This document shows positions 1-6,802 of a stretch of DNA of 11,336 bases, in pieces. Origin of the DNA: Actinomycetes bacterium (GTDB lineage: Bacteria; Actinomycetota; CALGFH01); NCBI GenBank assembly GCA_030152105.1, contig JASLIH010000478.1:1-11336 (forward strand), written 5' to 3'. The notes under the pieces are model-generated. The model did not search any database. It worked only from the letters and a program-made list of their open reading frames with translations, and was not told the DNA's origin. Within the stretch, counting starts at the first letter, position 1. Each line of letters begins with the position of its first letter. The position numbers and the translations under genes were made by a program.

Positions 1-115
1 TCCGCTCCCGGCTCCCCTCGACCACGCGGACGTGCACCTTGACGGTGTCGCCGGGCCGGAAGTCGGGCAGATCGTCGCGCAGTTGCGCGCGCTCGACCAC
101 GTCGGTGATCTGCAT
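1..115 (-). CDS. rplS: 50S ribosomal protein L19 (bL19), N-terminal part, cut by window edge
   Basis: Only the first 38 codons are inside the window; the gene runs off the left end. Translation from the ATG at 115 begins [15 protein letters not shown] and continues with [12 protein letters not shown] and VVEGSRER. This is the well-conserved N-terminus of bL19, where the stretch 'RpGDtVrVhvkvvEG' is a family hallmark. L19 sits at the 30S-50S interface of the ribosome and is usually encoded next to trmD, as here. The start is supported by an AAGGAG Shine-Dalgarno at 127-132, 11 nt upstream. An 80-nt gap separates it from trmD, longer than the other gaps in this part of the cluster, and that gap holds possible regulatory structure (see the leader entry). 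The identification is secure; nothing can be said of the missing C-terminal two thirds. Confidence 0.95.
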   Translation of the reverse strand, partial: MQITDVVERAQLRDDLPDFRPGDTVKVHVRVVEGSRER

Positions 116-126
116 GATGGATGAGA

Positions 127-132
127 CTCCTT
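127..132 (-). promoter_or_regulatory. Shine-Dalgarno of rplS
   Basis: On the minus strand this reads AAGGAG, 11 nt before the rplS ATG at 115. It is a strong ribosome-binding match with slightly long spacing. It indicates that rplS is translated independently and not only by coupling to trmD. Confidence 0.7.
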
Positions 133-140
133 GAAAGCTG

Positions 141-176
141 AAAAACGCGAAAGGGCAGCATAGCGCGACCCGCGTT
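141..176 (-). promoter_or_regulatory. rplS leader: possible attenuator hairpin with T-run, and a -10-like hexamer
   Basis: Read on the minus strand, the trmD-rplS gap contains AACGCG (176-171) and its exact complement CGCGTT (149-144). The second arm runs directly into TTTTT (145-141). Three further G-C pairs (GGG/CCC) are possible inside the stem, with a TTT bulge. This resembles an intrinsic terminator or attenuator, though the loop is long. The loop also holds TATGCT (162-157), which fits the actinobacterial -10 pattern TAnnnT and would start an RNA near 150, about 35 nt before the rplS ATG. No good -35 hexamer is visible. The two readings (attenuator of the operon RNA, or internal promoter) are not exclusive. 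Neither is proven. Confidence 0.35.
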
Positions 177-195
177 CACTCCGAGAGTAACAGAT

Positions 196-903
196 TCAGC
201 CAGGGTCCTGCGGTCCGGCGGGGCCCTCCTCGGCCTGTTCCAGCAGGTCGGGGCGGAGCCGGCGGGTACGGTCGACCGCCTGCTCGCGACGCCAGCGCGC
301 CACCGCGCCGTGGTCGCCGGAGCGGAGCACGGCCGGGACCTCCAGGTCGCGGTAGACCGCCGGTCGGGTGTACTGCGGATACTCGAGCAGGCCGGCCGCG
401 AACGACTCGTCGGTGGCCGAGTCGGCGTTGCCCATCACCCCGGGAACGAGCCGGGCGACGGCCTCGAGGACCACCAGGGCGGCCGTCTCCCCGCCGGCCA
501 GGACGAAGTCGCCAATGGACAGGACCTCGTCGACGCGGGTGCGGACGCGCTCGTCGATGCCCTCGTAGCGGCCGCAGCACAGGATCAGCCGGGGCTCGGC
601 GGCCAGCCGCTGGGCGACCCCGTGGTCGAAGCGCCGGCCGTCGGGGGCGAGCAGGACGACCCGGGCCGGGCCTTCGGCCTCCAGGGTGTCGAGGGCGTCG
701 AACCAGGGGCCGGGGAGCATGACCATGCCGGCGCCGCCGCCGAAGGGGGCGTCGTCGACGCTGCGGTGCCGGCCGGCCGCCCAGTCGCGCAGGTCGTGGA
801 GGCGGACCTCGACCAGGCCTCGCTCCCCCGCCCTGCCGAGCAGGCCGGTGGCCAGCGGCGAGGCGAAGAACCCGGGGAAGATGGTGACGATGTCGACCAG
901 CAC
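196..903 (-). CDS. trmD: tRNA (guanine-N1)-methyltransferase TrmD
   Basis: Cytoplasmic SPOUT-class enzyme that methylates G37 next to the anticodon using S-adenosylmethionine, which prevents +1 frameshifting. From the GTG at 903 the product is 235 residues and opens MLVDIVTIFPGFF, the canonical TrmD start. The knot region shows the family signatures CGRYEGIDERV (about 110-120) and SIGDFVLAGGE (129-139). Further on are RLVPGVMGN (151-159) and SATDESFAAGLLEYPQYTRP (162-181), which carry the arginine and aspartate (R151 and D165 by alignment from memory) used in catalysis. An upstream in-frame GTG at 930 would add nine unlikely residues and overlap rimM. The 903 start is preferred because a GGGAG ribosome site lies 7 nt before it and the rimM stop is only 4 nt away. 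Length is within the family's usual range (about 230-255). Confidence 0.96.
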   Translation of the reverse strand: MLVDIVTIFPGFFASPLATGLLGRAGERGLVEVRLHDLRDWAAGRHRSVDDAPFGGGAGMVMLPGPWFDALDTLEAEGPARVVLLAPDGRRFDHGVAQRLAAEPRLILCCGRYEGIDERVRTRVDEVLSIGDFVLAGGETAALVVLEAVARLVPGVMGNADSATDESFAAGLLEYPQYTRPAVYRDLEVPAVLRSGDHGAVARWRREQAVDRTRRLRPDLLEQAEEGPAGPQDPG

Positions 904-907
904 TGCG

Positions 908-1519
908 CTACTCCCGATCCACCGGGGCACCAGTCTCGGGTTCGCCGGACCCCTCCTCCGGGAGCAGCCCGGGGACGGCGTCGACCAGCACCCGGCCCGC
1001 CTCCAGCTCGACGGTGACCAGGGCGGCCACGGCCGGGACGAGGGCGCTGGCCCCGCCGGGGAGCTCGACCACGAGCAGGTCGTGGGCGGCGCCGGGGACG
1101 ACGTCGGCTACCCGGCCCCGCTCGCGGCCCTGATGGTCGACCACGGCCAGGCCGACCAGCTGGTGGGGCCAGAACTCCCCCGGGTCGAGCGGGCGGGCCG
1201 AGGCGGCCGGGATCGACAGCCAGGCCCCGCGGAACCTGTCGGCGGCGTCGCGGTCCTCCACCCCCTCCAGGCTCAGTAGCAGTCGGCCCAGGTGGAGGCG
1301 GGCCGCCAGGATGACCGCCGAGCCCAGCGGGGCCGGGCCGTCGGGGTCGCCAACACCCAGCTCGGCGCCGGGCACGAACCGCTCTGGAGCGTCCGAGAGC
1401 ACCTCGACCGACAGCTCCCCCCGCACCCCGTGCGGCCTGACCACCCGGCCGACGACCAGGCGGTCCGGCGGGGTGCCGGGGGCCGCGGACGGACGCCCCG
1501 CTGACTCGGGCACGGTCAC
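908..1519 (-). CDS. rimM: 16S rRNA processing / 30S maturation factor RimM
   Basis: Ribosome assembly factor that binds S19 and helps mature the head of the 30S subunit. The 203-residue product has a proline-rich N-terminal tail of about 20 residues. The RimM beta-barrel follows (about 21-105, opening VVGRVVRPHGVRGELSVEV, a family signature). The PRC-barrel follows that (about 115-187, WPHQLVGLAVVD and the typical closing VLVDAVPGLLP). The GTG start at 1519 overlaps the khpA stop as GTGA, a 4-nt overlap typical of coupled translation. A second in-frame GTG at 1513 stands 9 nt after a GAGGG motif (1523-1527), a better spacing, so the true start could be two codons later. The acidic C-terminal tail EEGSGEPETGAP is extra to the core. 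The trmD start follows 4 nt after the TAG stop. Confidence 0.93.
   Translation of the reverse strand: MTVPESAGRPSAAPGTPPDRLVVGRVVRPHGVRGELSVEVLSDAPERFVPGAELGVGDPDGPAPLGSAVILAARLHLGRLLLSLEGVEDRDAADRFRGAWLSIPAASARPLDPGEFWPHQLVGLAVVDHQGRERGRVADVVPGAAHDLLVVELPGGASALVPAVAALVTVELEAGRVLVDAVPGLLPEEGSGEPETGAPVDRE
911..915 (-). promoter_or_regulatory. Shine-Dalgarno deciding the trmD start
   Basis: GGGAG on the minus strand, 7 nt upstream of the GTG at 903 and inside the last codons of rimM. It supports the GTG at 903 over the in-frame GTG at 930. Confidence 0.6.
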
Positions 1520-1752
1520 TCGCCCTCGGCGAGGACCTCGACCTCGACCCGCTGGCCCTTGGGGGTGCAGGCCTTGACGACCCGGCGCAGGGCCTTGACG
1601 GTCCTGCCGCCCCGGCCGATCAGCTTGCCGACGTCGTCGGGGGCGGTCCGGACCTCGTAGGTGACGCCCCGGCCGCCGGGAAGCTCCTCGACGGTGACCC
1701 GGTCCGGGTCGTCGACCAGCGCCCTGGCGAGGTAGACGACGACGTCACGCAT
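1516..1752 (-). CDS. khpA: KH-domain RNA-binding protein, KhpA (YlqC) family
   Basis: Small single-KH-domain protein of 78 residues, the usual size for KhpA, which binds RNA and in firmicutes partners with KhpB (EloR/Jag). The KH GxxG loop is visible as IGRGGR (45-50) within GKLIGRGGRTVKALR. The N-terminal half MRDVVVYLARALVDDPD is the standard opening of the family. It lies between rpsP and rimM, its conserved place in Gram-positive genomes, which strengthens the call. The ATG at 1752 follows the rpsP TAG by 6 nt, and only a weak ribosome site (purine-rich rpsP tail) is seen, suggesting translation coupled to rpsP. Its TGA stop overlaps the rimM GTG. The precise role in actinobacteria is not shown by the sequence. 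Confidence 0.93.
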   Translation of the reverse strand: MRDVVVYLARALVDDPDRVTVEELPGGRGVTYEVRTAPDDVGKLIGRGGRTVKALRRVVKACTPKGQRVEVEVLAEGE

Positions 1753-1758
1753 CCCGAG

Positions 1759-2097
1759 CTACTTCTTGCCCTTGGCCGGGGCCTTGCGCGGCTCGGCCTT
1801 GGCCTTGGCCTGGGTCGCCCGCAGCGCCTTGGCGGTCTGCTTGCGCTCGGCAAGGCCCTCGACCCCGGCGATGGTGAGCAGCTTGGCCACCGCCTCGGTC
1901 GGCTGGGCGCCCTTGGCCAGCCAGGCGGCCGCCTTCTCGGTGTCGATCTCGACCCGGGACGGCTCGTTGTTGGGGTGGTAGATGCCGAGGTTCTCGAGGA
2001 AGCGCCCGTCGCGAGGGCTGCGCGAGTCGGCGACGACGACCCGGTAGAAGGGGGCCTTCTTGGCGCCCATGCGCATCAGGCGGATCTTCACGGCCAT
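1759..2097 (-). CDS. rpsP: 30S ribosomal protein S16 (bS16)
   Basis: Structural protein of the small ribosomal subunit, needed early in 30S assembly. The 112-residue product begins [20 protein letters not shown] and continues [20 protein letters not shown], both hallmark stretches of S16. [16 protein letters not shown] follows. The C-terminus carries a lysine- and alanine-rich basic tail (about 88-112), a common extension in actinobacterial S16 that makes the protein longer than the roughly 80-90 residues of E. coli. The ATG at 2097 is the only sensible start. A GGAG lies 11 nt upstream within the small palindrome GGAGCACTCC (2112-2103 on the minus strand). The 98-nt gap to ffh shows no clear promoter or terminator, so rpsP may be read from the ffh transcript. 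Confidence 0.97.
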   Translation of the reverse strand: MAVKIRLMRMGAKKAPFYRVVVADSRSPRDGRFLENLGIYHPNNEPSRVEIDTEKAAAWLAKGAQPTEAVAKLLTIAGVEGLAERKQTAKALRATQAKAKAEPRKAPAKGKK

Positions 2098-2195
2098 GGT
2101 GTGGAGTGCTCCGATCTCGGGGGTGGCCCGCCCGTCCCGGGAGGTCTGCCGTTCCCCGTCGTTGTGCCTGCTGTGGCGTCCGGGACCGAGGCAGT

Positions 2196-3527
2196 CTAGC
2201 GCAGGCCCATCCGGCGCAGCTTCTTGGGCGTCATGCCCGACAGCTGCTTCATCATCCGGCGGGCCTCCTCGAACTGCTTGAGCAGGGCGTTGACCTGCTG
2301 GGTGGTGGTGCCCGAGCCGCGGGCGATGCGGGCCCGCCGCGAGCCGTTGAGGATCTTGGGGTTGTGGCGCTCGCCCGGGGTCATGGAACGGATGATCGCC
2401 TCGACCCTGGCCACATCGCGGTCGTCGACCTCGACCCCCTTGAGCTGCTGGCTCATGCCCGGGAGCATGCCAAGGACCTGGCTGAGCGGGCCCATCTTCT
2501 TGACCTGCTGGAGCTGGTCGAGGAAGTCCTCCAGGGTGAAGGAGGCCTCGCGGAGCTTGCGCTCCATCTTCTCGGCCTGCTCGCGGTCGATCTGCTCCTC
2601 GGCCCGCTCGATCAGGGTGAGCACGTCGCCCATGCCAAGGATCCGCCCGGCCAGCCGGTCGGGATGAAAGGCGTCGAAGTCGGCCAGCTTCTCGCCGGTG
2701 GCGGCGAACTTGATCGGCCGCCCGGTGACGGCCCGGATCGACAGGGCGGCGCCACCCCGGGCGTCGCCGTCCAGCTTGGTCAGGACGAACCCGGTGACGT
2801 CAACGCCCTCCTGGAACGCCTGGGCCGTGGCCACCGCGTCCTGGCCGGTCATGGCGTCGACCACCAGCAGCACCTCGGTCGGCTCGACGGCCTCGCGGAT
2901 GGCCGCCGCCTGGGCCATCATCTCGGCGTCGATGGCCAGCCGGCCTGCGGTGTCGACGATCACCACGTCTCGGCCGGTCCGCTCGGCCTCGTCGCGGGCG
3001 CCAAGGGCAACCGGCACCGGGTCGGCGTCAGGGCCGCCGGGGTGGGGGGCGAACACCGGGACCTTGGCCTGCTCGCCCAGCACCTGGAGCTGCTTCACGG
3101 CCGCCGGGCGCTGGAGGTCGCAGGCGACCAGCAGGGGCTTTCGGCCCTTGGCGGTCAGCCAGCGGGCCAGCTTGGCCGCGGTGGTGGTCTTGCCCGAGCC
3201 CTGGAGACCGGCCATCAGCAGCACCGTCGGCGGCCGCGGCGACCACTGCAGCGGCACGTTGCGCTCGCCCAGCGTGACGACCAGCTCCTCGTGGACGATC
3301 TTGACCACCTGCTGGGCCGGGGTCAGGCTGCGGGTGACCTCCTCCCCCACCGAGCGCTCGCGCACCCGGGCGATGAAATCCTTCACCACCTTGAAGTTGA
3401 CGTCCGCCTCCAGCAGGGCCAGGCGGACCTCGCGGAGCGCGGCGTCGACCTGGGCCTCGGACAGCCGGCCGTGCCCGCGCAGGCGTGTGAAGGTGTCTTG
3501 GAGTCGGTCGGAGAGGGTATCGAACAT
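2196..3527 (-). CDS. ffh: Signal recognition particle GTPase Ffh (SRP54)
   Basis: Protein part of the bacterial SRP. It binds 4.5S RNA and signal peptides of nascent membrane and secreted proteins and docks with FtsY at the membrane. The 443 residues show the N domain (about 1-90, with [16 protein letters not shown]) and the G domain. The P-loop is [15 protein letters not shown] (107-121), with [11 protein letters not shown] (137-147), DTAGR (192-196) and [10 protein letters not shown] (250-259). The methionine-rich M domain (about 300-440) includes [22 protein letters not shown] and the RNA-binding run [11 protein letters not shown]. Length is close to the family's usual 440-460 for short-tailed forms. 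The ATG at 3527 is confirmed by the canonical [10 protein letters not shown] start. No Shine-Dalgarno precedes it; a TATGCT sits exactly where a -10 for a leaderless mRNA would be. Confidence 0.97.
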   Translation of the reverse strand: MFDTLSDRLQDTFTRLRGHGRLSEAQVDAALREVRLALLEADVNFKVVKDFIARVRERSVGEEVTRSLTPAQQVVKIVHEELVVTLGERNVPLQWSPRPPTVLLMAGLQGSGKTTTAAKLARWLTAKGRKPLLVACDLQRPAAVKQLQVLGEQAKVPVFAPHPGGPDADPVPVALGARDEAERTGRDVVIVDTAGRLAIDAEMMAQAAAIREAVEPTEVLLVVDAMTGQDAVATAQAFQEGVDVTGFVLTKLDGDARGGAALSIRAVTGRPIKFAATGEKLADFDAFHPDRLAGRILGMGDVLTLIERAEEQIDREQAEKMERKLREASFTLEDFLDQLQQVKKMGPLSQVLGMLPGMSQQLKGVEVDDRDVARVEAIIRSMTPGERHNPKILNGSRRARIARGSGTTTQQVNALLKQFEEARRMMKQLSGMTPKKLRRMGLR

Positions 3528-3533
3528 GGATCA

Positions 3534-3539
3534 AGCATA
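3534..3539 (-). promoter_or_regulatory. Putative -10 element of ffh (leaderless transcript)
   Basis: The minus strand reads TATGCT, then six bases, then the ffh ATG. This matches the actinobacterial -10 consensus TAnnnT at the spacing expected if transcription starts on the A of the start codon. No Shine-Dalgarno or recognisable -35 is present. The hexamer lies within the palindrome GCATATGC (3535-3542), so the same patch may also serve the divergent reductase gene. Confidence 0.5.
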
Positions 3540-3568
3540 TGCGGCCGCCGCGAAGGCCGCCGCGCCGC

Positions 3569-3574
3569 GGGAGG
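3569..3574 (+). promoter_or_regulatory. Shine-Dalgarno deciding the aldo/keto reductase start
   Basis: GGGAGG, 6 nt before the ATG at 3581. It selects this start over the in-frame upstream ATG at 3539, which would add 14 arginine/proline-rich residues that do not match the family. Confidence 0.75.
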
Positions 3575-3580
3575 TTGTCG

Positions 3581-4552
3581 ATGGAACACACTCATCTCGG
3601 AAGAACCGGGCTGCTGGTCAGCCGGCTTTGCCTTGGGACGATGAACTTCGGCCCGGAGACCTCTGAGGAGGACTCGGGCGTGATCATGGATCGGGCCCTT
3701 GACGAGGGCATCAACTTCTTCGACACCGCCAACGTCTACGGCTGGAAGAAGGGCGAGGGCGTCACCGAGCAGATCCTTGGACGCTGGTTCGCCAAGGGCG
3801 GAGGGCGCCGCGACAAGGTGGTGCTGGCCACCAAGGCGTTCGGGTCGATGGGCGACTGGCCCAACGAGAACAAGCTGTCGGCGCTGAACATCCGCCGGGC
3901 CTGCGAGGCCTCGCTGCAGCGGATGCAGACCGACCACATCGACCTGTACCAGATGCACCACGTCGACCGGGACACCCCCTGGGACGAGATCTGGCAGGCC
4001 ATGGACCTGCTCGTGCAGCAGGGCAAGGTGCTGTACGTGGGCTCCTCCAACTTCGCCGGCTGGCATATCGCCAAGGCCAACGAGACGGCCCGGGCGCGGC
4101 ACTCGCTCGGGCTGGTCAGCGAGCAGTCGCTCTACAACCTGGCCGAGCGCTCGATCGAGCTCGAGGTGCTGCCGGCCTGCCGCGACTACGGGCTCGGGGT
4201 CATCCCCTGGAGCCCGCTCCTCGGCGGGTTGCTCGGCGGGGCGCTGCGCAAGGCCCGGGAGGGCCGTAGCGTCGGCGAGCAGCAACGCAAGCGGCTGGAG
4301 CGGTACCGCCCGCAGGTCGAGGAGTACGAGGCGTTCTGCGACGAGCTCGGCGAGCGCCCCTCGGACGTGGCCCTGGCCTGGCTGCTCCACCAGGAGGGCG
4401 TGACCGGCCCGATCGTGGGGCCGAGGACCCTGGAGCAGCTGGAGCACTCCTTGCGGGCCCTGGAGATCGAGCTGGACGAGAAGGCCCTGGACCGCCTCGA
4501 CCGGATCTGGCCGGGTCCGGGGGGTCCGGCCCCGGAGGCGTACGCATGGTGA
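3581..4552 (+). CDS. Aldo/keto reductase family oxidoreductase
   Basis: Likely soluble NAD(P)H-dependent reductase of the (beta/alpha)8-barrel aldo/keto reductase superfamily; the substrate cannot be read from sequence. From the ATG at 3581 the product is 323 residues, the normal size. It opens MEHTHLGRTGLLVSRLCLGT, typical of the family. The catalytic tetrad is complete: D48 and Y53 in FFDTANVYG, K85 in VVLATKAFG and H126 in LYQMHHVD. The cofactor region shows GSSNFAGW (154-161) and VGPRTLEQLEHS (279-290). The start is set by a GGGAGG site 6 nt upstream. It is divergent from ffh with a 53-bp gap, and the PLP-enzyme gene follows after 4 nt, so the two are probably one operon. The family is common in actinomycetes, and a physiological role is not inferred beyond carbonyl or aldehyde reduction. 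Confidence 0.93.
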   Translation: MEHTHLGRTGLLVSRLCLGTMNFGPETSEEDSGVIMDRALDEGINFFDTANVYGWKKGEGVTEQILGRWFAKGGGRRDKVVLATKAFGSMGDWPNENKLSALNIRRACEASLQRMQTDHIDLYQMHHVDRDTPWDEIWQAMDLLVQQGKVLYVGSSNFAGWHIAKANETARARHSLGLVSEQSLYNLAERSIELEVLPACRDYGLGVIPWSPLLGGLLGGALRKAREGRSVGEQQRKRLERYRPQVEEYEAFCDELGERPSDVALAWLLHQEGVTGPIVGPRTLEQLEHSLRALEIELDEKALDRLDRIWPGPGGPAPEAYAW

Positions 4553-4556
4553 GCCG

Positions 4557-5771
4557 ATGAGCCCGGACGGGCGATGGGACGTCGGACGGATCCGGGCGCT
4601 GTACCCGGCCCTCGCCGACGGCTACGCCTACCTCGACGGGGCCGCCGGGACCCAGGTGCCGGAGACGGTGATCGACGCCATCGCCGGGGCCTACCGGGGT
4701 GGGATCGGCAACGTCGGCGGCGCCTTCCCGGCCAGCGGGCGCTCGGACGCGCTCGTCGCCGAGTGCCGGCGGGCCGTGGCCGACCTGGTCGGCGGGCAGC
4801 CCGACGGGGTCGTCCTCGGCCCGAACATGACCACCCTCACCTACCGGCTGGCGGCCGCCCTGGCCGCCGGCTGGGCTGCCGGCGACGAGGTGGTGGTGTC
4901 CCGCCTGGACCACGACGCCAACGTCCGGCCCTGGCTCCAGGCCGCGGCCAGGGCGGGGGCGGTGGTGCGCTGGGCCGAGGTCGACCTGGCCACCGGCGAG
5001 CTGCCGGCCGGCCAGTACCAGGGGCTGGTCACCGAGCGGACCCGGCTGGTCGCGGTCAGCGCGGCCAGCAACGTGCTCGGCACCCGGCCCGACGTGGCCG
5101 CGATCACGGCCACCGCGCACGCCGCCGGCGCCCTGGCCTACGTGGACGGGGTGCACGCGGCCGCCCACGGACCGGTGGACGCGGCCGCCCTCGGCGCCGA
5201 CTTCTACGCCACCAGCGCCTACAAATGGTCCGGCCCGCACATCGGGGCCGTGGTCGCCGACCCGGCCCTACTGGAGACACTCCGCCCGGACAAGCTGGCC
5301 TCGTCCTCGGACGAGGTGCCGGAGCGGTTCGAGCAGGGCACCTCGCCGTTCGCCGACTTTGCCGGGGTGGTGGCCGCCGTCGACCACCTGGCCTCGCTCG
5401 ACCCGGCCGCCGCCGGCAGCCGCCGCCAGCGGGTGCTGGCCTCCATGGCCGCCGCCGAGGCCTACGAGCTGGAGCTGTTCGGGGTCCTGCTGAGCGGCCT
5501 GGAGGCGATGGGGCACGTGACCACCTACGGCAAGGCAGCCCGGCGGACGGCCACGGCCTACTTCACCGTGGCCGGCCACGACCCCAGCGCGGTGGCCGAG
5601 CACCTGGCCGCCCGGGGGGTCAACGTCTGGAACGGCCACAACTACGCCTGGGAGCTGACCGGCGTGCTGGCCATCCGCGACGCCGGCAGCGCCGTCCGGG
5701 CCGGCCTGGTCCACTACAACGACCGCGCCGAGGTCGACCGGCTGCTGGCCGGCGTGGCCGAGCTGGGCTGA
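4557..5771 (+). CDS. PLP-dependent class V aminotransferase, cysteine desulfurase-like (VC1184-type subfamily)
   Basis: Fold-type I PLP enzyme of 404 residues, related to NifS/SufS cysteine desulfurases. Visible features are YLDGAAGTQVP near the N-terminus and the subfamily-like LDHDANVRPW (117-126). D197 and H200 lie in YVDGVHAAAHGP and would contact PLP. K223 in TSAYKWSGPHIG is the expected Schiff-base lysine. The C-terminus has RAGLVHYNDRAEVDRLL, where true SufS/IscS enzymes carry their persulfide cysteine nearby. Here the only cysteine in the whole protein is C70, far from that site, so sulfur transfer from cysteine is doubtful and another beta-elimination, racemase or transaminase reaction is possible. 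The ATG at 4557 follows the reductase TGA by 4 nt with a weak GGTGA site, implying translational coupling. No scaffold or other Fe-S assembly gene is next to it. Confidence 0.85.
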   Translation: MSPDGRWDVGRIRALYPALADGYAYLDGAAGTQVPETVIDAIAGAYRGGIGNVGGAFPASGRSDALVAECRRAVADLVGGQPDGVVLGPNMTTLTYRLAAALAAGWAAGDEVVVSRLDHDANVRPWLQAAARAGAVVRWAEVDLATGELPAGQYQGLVTERTRLVAVSAASNVLGTRPDVAAITATAHAAGALAYVDGVHAAAHGPVDAAALGADFYATSAYKWSGPHIGAVVADPALLETLRPDKLASSSDEVPERFEQGTSPFADFAGVVAAVDHLASLDPAAAGSRRQRVLASMAAAEAYELELFGVLLSGLEAMGHVTTYGKAARRTATAYFTVAGHDPSAVAEHLAARGVNVWNGHNYAWELTGVLAIRDAGSAVRAGLVHYNDRAEVDRLLAGVAELG

Positions 5772-5782
5772 CCCCGGCCGGC

Positions 5783-6796
5783 TCAGACGTCGTCGGGGAG
5801 GGCGGCGGCCACGATCAGGCCGCGGTCGAGGGCGTGGCGGCGGGCGGCCTCGGTGTCGGGCGACAGCACCAGCTCGACCCCGTGGCCGGCCAGCTCGGCG
5901 GCGATCGCCCGCACGGCGTCATGGCGCTCGGGGGCGACGTCGCGGACGTACACGGCCAGGACGCGGCCCGGATGGCGCAGGACCACCTGGCGGTAGATCT
6001 CCGGGTCGCGCTCGCCGCTGTCGCCGACCAGCACCACCTGGAGCCCTGGGTAGGCGGCCAGCAGCGCCTCGATGGCGGTCAGCTTGTGGGCCTCGCCGGC
6101 CTTGAGGGCGCGCAGGCTCCAGTCGCGCAGGAGCAGCGGGCCGCGGGGGATGCCGTGCAGGTCGAGGAAGTCCTCCAGCAGGTCGTACAGGTTCCAGGGG
6201 CTGTTGGACACATAGAACACCGGGTTGAGGGCCTCGCCGTCACGGCCACGCTGGAGCGCCTGGTAGAACCCGGCCACGCCCTCGAACGGCAGCCGGGTGT
6301 GGGCGTTGTGGAGCAGGGTCAGCTTGGCCATCTGCCACAGGCTGGTGGCGTGGGAGTGCAGCACGGTGTCGTCCAGGTCGCTGATCACGGCGTACTGAGG
6401 GTCGCGGGGGATCAGCACCTGGGCGGTGGCGTGGCTGACCCCGGCGGGCGCGGGCGGGGCCAGCAGCTCCAGCTCGACCGGCTCCCAGACCCGCGGGTCG
6501 TCCAGCGGCCGGGGCAGGTCGAGCACGATCTCGAAGTAGCCCTCCTGGTCGGTGACGGCCCGGACCTCGTCGCCCAGGACGGCCCGGGCGGCCACCAGCG
6601 CCCCGGGGACCTCGTCGCTCTCGAACCGGTGGAACATGTTGCGCACGTTGACGAGCACCGAGTCGCCCAGCCGGGAGCGGACCAGCCCGGTCGAGCGCAG
6701 CACCCGCCCGCGCAGCAGCAGCCGGGCCGGGGTCCCGTAGCCGCGGAAGGCCTGCAGCTCGACGTGGCGGCGGCCCCGTCCGGGGAGGGCTGTCAT
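5783..6796 (-). CDS. App1-like HAD-superfamily phosphatase (DUF2183 / phosphatidate phosphatase App1 catalytic domain)
   Basis: Predicted phosphatase related to the catalytic domain of yeast App1, a Mg-dependent phosphatidate phosphatase; the bacterial substrate is unknown. The 337-residue product has an N-terminal beta-rich part (about 15-130, with FRGYG and LLLRGRVL) that matches the region usually preceding the catalytic domain. HAD motifs follow: VISDLDDTVLHSHAT (137-151; nucleophile D140, acid/base D142), YVSNSPWNLYD (195-205), K238 in GEAHKLTAIEALL, and VGDSGERDPEIY (257-268). No signal peptide or membrane segment is seen. The ATG at 6796 gives the family-like opening; an upstream extension to 6931 reads as antisense to a hydrolase remnant and is rejected. 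No Shine-Dalgarno is present, but TACCGT lies six bases upstream, suggesting a leaderless mRNA. It converges on the PLP-enzyme gene with an 11-nt gap. Confidence 0.9.
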   Translation of the reverse strand: MTALPGRGRRHVELQAFRGYGTPARLLLRGRVLRSTGLVRSRLGDSVLVNVRNMFHRFESDEVPGALVAARAVLGDEVRAVTDQEGYFEIVLDLPRPLDDPRVWEPVELELLAPPAPAGVSHATAQVLIPRDPQYAVISDLDDTVLHSHATSLWQMAKLTLLHNAHTRLPFEGVAGFYQALQRGRDGEALNPVFYVSNSPWNLYDLLEDFLDLHGIPRGPLLLRDWSLRALKAGEAHKLTAIEALLAAYPGLQVVLVGDSGERDPEIYRQVVLRHPGRVLAVYVRDVAPERHDAVRAIAAELAGHGVELVLSPDTEAARRHALDRGLIVAAALPDDV

Positions 6797-6802
6797 GGCG
6801 AT

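Noticed and set aside
2098..2195. Promoter or riboswitch between ffh and rpsP
   Set aside because: The 98-nt gap has no TAnnnT hexamer at a sensible place, no T-run and no recognisable riboswitch core; only the small GGAGCACTCC palindrome around the rpsP ribosome site is seen.
2106..3644. 512-codon plus-strand frame antisense to ffh
   Set aside because: ffh has complete family motifs on the minus strand. The antisense product has none and runs into the reductase gene out of frame.
3383..4447. 354-codon minus-strand frame over the reductase gene
   Set aside because: It is antisense to a reductase with an intact catalytic tetrad. Its C-terminal end is an out-of-frame reading of ffh.
5760..5784. 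Possible bidirectional terminator in the 11-nt convergent gap after the PLP-enzyme gene (GAGC...GCTC, CCGGCCGG)
   Set aside because: The pairing is short and interrupted and no T-run follows on either strand, so it is not distinguishable from chance in such G/C-rich DNA.
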